From Perca fluviatilis (lineage: Eukaryota > Chordata > Actinopteri > Perciformes > Percidae): DNA of 64,000 nucleotides. Location of the stretch: contig NC_053128.1 in assembly GCF_010015445.1 (NCBI RefSeq), positions 4,351,346-4,415,345 on the forward strand, given 5' to 3'. The position numbers were made by a program, and so were the translations under genes. Shown here piece by piece: positions 51,156-64,000 of the stretch. A model generated the notes under the pieces. That model saw nothing but the letters and a program-made list of their open reading frames with translations. It searched no databases and was not told where the DNA came from. Position 1 is the stretch's first letter. Each line of letters starts with the position of its first letter.

Positions 51156-52778
51156 CAGTGCCTTGCGAAAGTATTCGGCCCCCTTGAACGTTTCGACCTT
51201 TTGCCACATTTCAGGCTTCAAACATAAAGATATAAAACTGTAATTTTTTGTGAAGAATCAACAACAAGTGGGTCCCAATTATGAAGTGGAACGAAATTCA
51301 TTGGCTATTTCAAACCTTTTTAACAAATAAAAAACTGAAAAAGTGGGCGTGCAAAATTATTCAGCCCCTTTACTTTCAGTGCAGCAAAACTCTCCAGAAG
51401 TTCAGTGAGGATCTCTGAATGATCCAATGTTGACCTAAATGACTAATGATGATAAATAGAATCCAGCTGTGTGTAATCAAGTCTCCGTATAAATGCACCT
51501 GCTCTGTGATAGTCTCAGAGGTCCGTGTGTAGCGAGAGCATCATGAAGAACAAGGAACACACCAGGCAGGTCCGGAGATACTGTTGTGGAGAAGTTTAAA
51601 GCCGGATTTGGATACAAAAAGATTTCCCAAGCTTTAAACATCCCAAGGAGCACTGGCGCGGCATAATATTGAAATGGAAGGAGTATCAGACCACTACAAA
51701 TCTACGAAGACCCGGCCGTCCCTCTAAACTTTCAGCTCATACAATGAGAAGACTGATCAGAGATGCAGCCAAGAGGCCCATGATCACTCTGGATGAACTG
51801 CAGAGATCTACAGCTGAGGTGGGAGACTCTGTCCATAGGACAACAATCAGTCGTATACTGCACAAATCTGGCCTTTATGGAAGAGTGGCAAGAAGAAAGC
51901 CATTTCTTAAAGATATCCATAAAAGTGTCGTTTAAAGTTTGCCAAAAGCCACCTGGGAGACACACCAAACATGTGAAAGAAGGTGCTGTGGTCAGATGAA
52001 ACCAAAATTGAACTTTTGGCAACAATGCAAAACGTTATGTTTGGCGTAAAGCAACACAGCTCATCACCCTGAACACACCATCCCCACTGTCAAACATGGT
52101 GGTGGCAGCATCATGGTTTGGGCCTGCTTTTCTTCAGCAGGGACAGGGAAGATGGTTAAAATTGATGGGAAGATGGATGGAGCCAAATACAGGACCATTC
52201 TGGAAGAAAACCTGATGGAGTCTGCAAAAGACCTGAGACTGGGACGGAGATTTGTCTTCCAACAAGACAATGATCCAAAACATAAAGCAAAATCTACAAT
52301 GGAATGGTTCACAAATAAACATATCCAGGTGTTAGAATGGCCAAGTCAAAGTCCAGACCTGAATCCAATCGAGAATCTGTGGAAAGAACGTAAAACTGCT
52401 GTTCACAAACGCTCTCCATCCAACCTCACTGAGCTCGAGCTGTTTTGCAAGGAGGAATGGGCAAAAATGTCAGTCTCTCGATGTGCAAAACTGATAGAGA
52501 CATACCCCAAGCCACTTACAGCTGTAATCGCAGCAAAAGGTGGCGCTACAAAGTATTAACTTAAGGGGGCTGAATAATTTTGCACGCCCAATATTTCAGT
52601 TTTTTATTTGTTTAAAAGGTTTGAAATATCCAATAAATTTCGTTCCACTTCATGATTTTGTCCCACTTGTTGTTGATTCTTCACAAAAAATTACAGTTTT
52701 ATATCTTTATGTTTGAGGCCTGAAATGTGGCAAAAGGTCGAAAAGTTCAAGGGGGCCGAATACTTTCGCAAGGCACTG
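51156..52778 (+). mobile_element. Tc1/mariner transposon, near full length (1623 bp)
   Basis: Long inverted repeats, roughly 200 bp: left CAGTGCCTTGCGAAAGTATT, right its mirror AATACTTTCGCAAGGCACTG. TA dinucleotides flank both ends and belong to a GATA repeat. It encodes a broken DD34E transposase. Many shared words between the two ends suggest a fairly young copy. Confidence 0.95.
51543..52559 (+). pseudogene. Tc1 transposase pseudogene (DD34E)
   Basis: The reading frame begins at MKNKEHTRQVR and is broken soon after (about 51575). A helix-turn-helix piece follows (RRPGRPSKLSAHTMRRLIRD, then TTISRILHKSGLYGRV). Further single-base losses occur near 51925, 52015 and 52050. The last piece, 52113-52559, is open and carries FQQDNDPKHKAK and PDLNPIENLWKE; the second Asp and the Glu are 34 residues apart. 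Around 51658 the sequence also departs from what the family usually reads. Not active as it stands. Confidence 0.93.
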
Positions 52779-52806
52779 TAGATAGATAGATAGATAGATA
52801 GATAGA
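52779..52806. repeat. (GATA)n microsatellite, right half
   Basis: Continuation of the repeat split by the Tc1 element. Confidence 0.9.
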
Positions 52807-53089
52807 TTTTTTTAAACCGTAAAAAATTTGGGGCTTTTGAGAAAGAGAGTTGTAGCCCCCCCTCCCCCCCTGCTCTAGTAGTATTTAACCATGCAGATAG
52901 TTTTATTTTACTCAGGGTTTGAGATCTGTTAGAGATTTCTACCTCCACTCCAATACAGGGGAGGTGAATGGAATCAATAAACTCAATGCATGACTATTGT
53001 GAACAGTTTTCATTAAAACTAATCCATACAATGAATATTGTGTTGACATTGTATACAGTTGTAGGCCTGTGTGTGGATGTGTAGTCGGA

Positions 53090-53336
53090 GGTCATCGTGG
53101 TACAGTACATGCTGCAGGGAGAAGGGAGTCGTGACTTACAGCCCGGTGCTGTGGTCACTTTAAACGCAGGGCGGAGAGCAGATTTCCGATCGTCCGTGAA
53201 GCGGATTAACGGCTTCAGTCCTTCAGTCCTTCAGTCCTGCGTCTGCTGCTACATCATCATCTCAGCTGATCCGGAGAATTCCCTCCACGGGGAAACACAA
53301 CAAGCCCTGCCTGTATGCTCAGCTCATCACAGCACC
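53090..53336 (+). promoter_or_regulatory. sh3glb2: Probable sh3glb2 5' UTR and core promoter
   Basis: Locally higher CpG content than the surroundings (GCGG, CGATCGTCCG). A threefold CCTTCAGT repeat at about 53219-53240. The start ATG has a strong Kozak context, CAGCACCATGG. The transcription start is not visible. Confidence 0.45.
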
Positions 53337-62182
<8,846 letters not shown>

Positions 62183-62251
62183 GTAAGATTGACCTACTGA
62201 TTTACTTTCTTACTCACTACTTTACTGTAAGTCCTTGGTGCTTCAAGACAT

Positions 62252-62510
62252 CGGGCCCTATTTTGAATAACTTAGCGCACGGCGTGAAGCGCCTGGCGCA
62301 GGTGCGTTTAGGGCGTGTACGAAACCACTTTTGCTAGTTTAACGGCGGGAAAAAAGGGTCCGTTCAAAAGGGTTGTACTTAGTGTCTGTAATTAATCACA
62401 GGTGTGTTTGGGCGTAACATGCAATAAACCAATCAGAGGGTCATCTCCCATTCCCTTTAAAAGCCAGGCGCGTTTGGACCTTGGAGCATTGCTATTATGA
62501 TGGAGGATTT
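62252..62510. mobile_element. Truncated GGGCCCTAT-ended MITE (40620 family)
   Basis: Starts GGGCCCTATTTTGAATAAC, then GGTTGTACTTAGTGTCT and ACATGCAATAAACCAATCAG, which match the 40620 copy in reverse. The other end was not found. Confidence 0.6.
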
Positions 62511-62874
62511 GCTGCTTAATATTAGATTAGATAATAGATTTTATTAATTATTATTATCGATATTGGATCATTCAAATAAAGATGGATTTGAATCGGATTA
62601 TCAACATTTAAGGGGAGACACTACAGATGAATACGAGATATTTTCTTTCTGATAGATATTGCCATTAAACTTTCCTTACTTACATTAAGACAAATAGTTT
62701 CTGTATTACAAGTTTTCTGAAAGTTTTTGTTTAAATATGCAAATTAGACATTATCTTGTTAAATTAGCGCTAACTTGCATCCATACAGAAATCTGAACAT
62801 TGGATAAAGCCAGATTCTTTCATTTTGCTGACATATTAGAGTCAAAAGTTTTTACATTCATAAATCAGAATATT

Positions 62875-64000
62875 ACGGTGGCCCTGAGAGGCCACAGCAC
62901 GCAACAATAAGATAACACGTGCAAATAAACCACAACACGCACTAATAAGACAACACGTGCAAATAAGACAACACGCACTAATAAGACAACACGTGCAAAT
63001 AAACCACAGCACGCAACAATAAGACAACACTTGCAAATAAACCACAGCACGCACTAATAAGACAACACGTGCAAATAAACCACAGCACGCACTAATAAGA
63101 CAACACGTGCAAATAAACCACAGCACGCACTAATAAGACAACACGCTACGCAATAAACCACAGCACCGCTAATAAGAGAACACGGCCAAAAGACAACACG
63201 CACTAATAAGACAACACGCGTAACATAAACCACAGCACGCAACAATAAGACAACACGTGCAAATAAGACAACACGTGCAAATAAGACAACACGTGCAAAT
63301 AAACCACAGCACGCACTAAGACAACACGTGCAAATAAGACAACACGCACTAAGACAACACGTGCAAATAAACTACAGCACGTGCAAATAAGACAACACGT
63401 GCAAATAAGACAACACGTGCAAATAAACTACAGCACGCACTAATAAGACAACACGTGCAAATAAACTACAGCACGCACTAATAAGACAACACGTGCAAAT
63501 AAACCACAGCACGCACTAAGACAACACGTGCAAATAAGACAACACGCACTAAGACAACACGTGCAAATAAGACAACACGTGCAAATAAACCACAGCACGC
63601 ACTAATAAGACAACACATGCAAATAAACCACAGCACGCACTAATAAGACAACACGTGCAAATAAGACAACACGCACTAATAAGACAACACGTGCAAATAA
63701 GACAACACGTGCAAATAAGACAACATGCACTAATAAGACAACACGTGCAAATAAACCACAGCACGCACTAATAAGACAACACGTGCAAATAAACCACAGC
63801 ACGCACTAATAAGACAGCACGCACTAATAAGACAACACGCACTAATAAGACAACACGTGCAAATAAACCACAGCACGCACTAATAAGACAACAAGCACTA
63901 ATAAGACAACACGTGCAAATAAGACAACACGCACTAATAAGACAACACGTGCAAATAAGACAACACGCACTAATAAGACAACACGTGCAAATAAACCACA
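62875..64000. repeat. Minisatellite with CACGTG in most units; runs off the window
   Basis: Two alternating blocks: AATAAGACAACACGTGCA and AATAAACCACAGCACGCACT, in variable order. By hand I count about 27 CACGTG palindromes. No break in the array up to the window edge. It lies in the sh3glb2 intron after exon 62049-62182. Confidence 0.95.

Larger units (their letters stand above)
49746..52872. mobile_element. hAT-like element, 3.1 kb, carrying nested insertions
   Basis: Left end CAGGGGCGGAGCC and right end CCCCCCCTG, with a perfect 8-bp duplication CTCTAGTA (49738-49745, 52873-52880). Most of its length is later insertions: a 257-bp hAT, a TTAA MITE and a Tc1 copy in a GATA repeat. The residual element is under about 800 bp and non-coding. 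Confidence 0.75.

Noticed and set aside
62842..63802. Several overlapping minus-strand Cys-rich open frames (LWFICTCCLISACC-type repeats)
   Set aside because: They are direct translations of the minisatellite, which happens to lack stops in some frames; no splice or start logic supports a gene.

Overview
The window is vertebrate nuclear DNA, almost certainly from a percomorph teleost. It has intron-rich genes with GT-AG splice sites, a very heavy load of fish-type transposable elements (hAT, piggyBac-like TTAA elements, Tc1, L2/CR1, I-clade LINE, tRNA SINEs) and many (TA)n, (GT)n and (GATA)n microsatellites. No bacterial, plasmid or CRISPR-like content was seen.

Three protein genes were recognised by translating and joining exons by hand. 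(1) The first four coding exons of tbc1d13 lie on the minus strand (5699 down to 186); the gene continues off the left edge. (2) A complete zer1 gene lies on the plus strand (15 coding exons, 21773-41717). It encodes a 784-residue CUL2 substrate receptor of the ZYG11/ZER1 family, and every exon junction keeps frame. (3) The first four constitutive coding exons of an endophilin-B gene, best called sh3glb2, lie on the plus strand (53337-62182); the gene continues off the right edge. In human all three lie in 9q34.11, with TBC1D13 and ZER1 head to head as here, so gene content and orientation support each other.

Layout: 1-5.7 kb, tbc1d13 exons and a long TE-filled intron 1. 6.3-14 kb, a decayed minus-strand I-clade-like LINE holding a hAT element, a SINE and a piggyBac-like element; the last carries another hAT and an about 21-copy array of a 46-bp unit. 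14-17.6 kb, a decayed plus-strand L2-type LINE. 17.6-20.4 kb, intergenic repeats. 20.4-41.7 kb, zer1 promoter, exons and introns. 41.7-47.3 kb, probable zer1 3' UTR. 47.4-52.9 kb, intergenic TE nest (a 3.1-kb hAT holding a smaller hAT, a TTAA element and a Tc1 copy that sits in a GATA microsatellite). 53-64 kb, sh3glb2, ending in a minisatellite that runs off the window.

The genes do not form an operon-like unit. TBC1D13 is a Rab GAP, ZER1 a Gly/N-degron E3 receptor and endophilin-B2 a membrane-curving N-BAR protein. The most interesting new-looking signal is a 12-nt in-frame candidate microexon in sh3glb2 (57710-57721). After that come the two arrays that multiply a TATA-like and an E-box motif, and the resolvable TE insertion history. 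I found no convincing undescribed multi-gene system.
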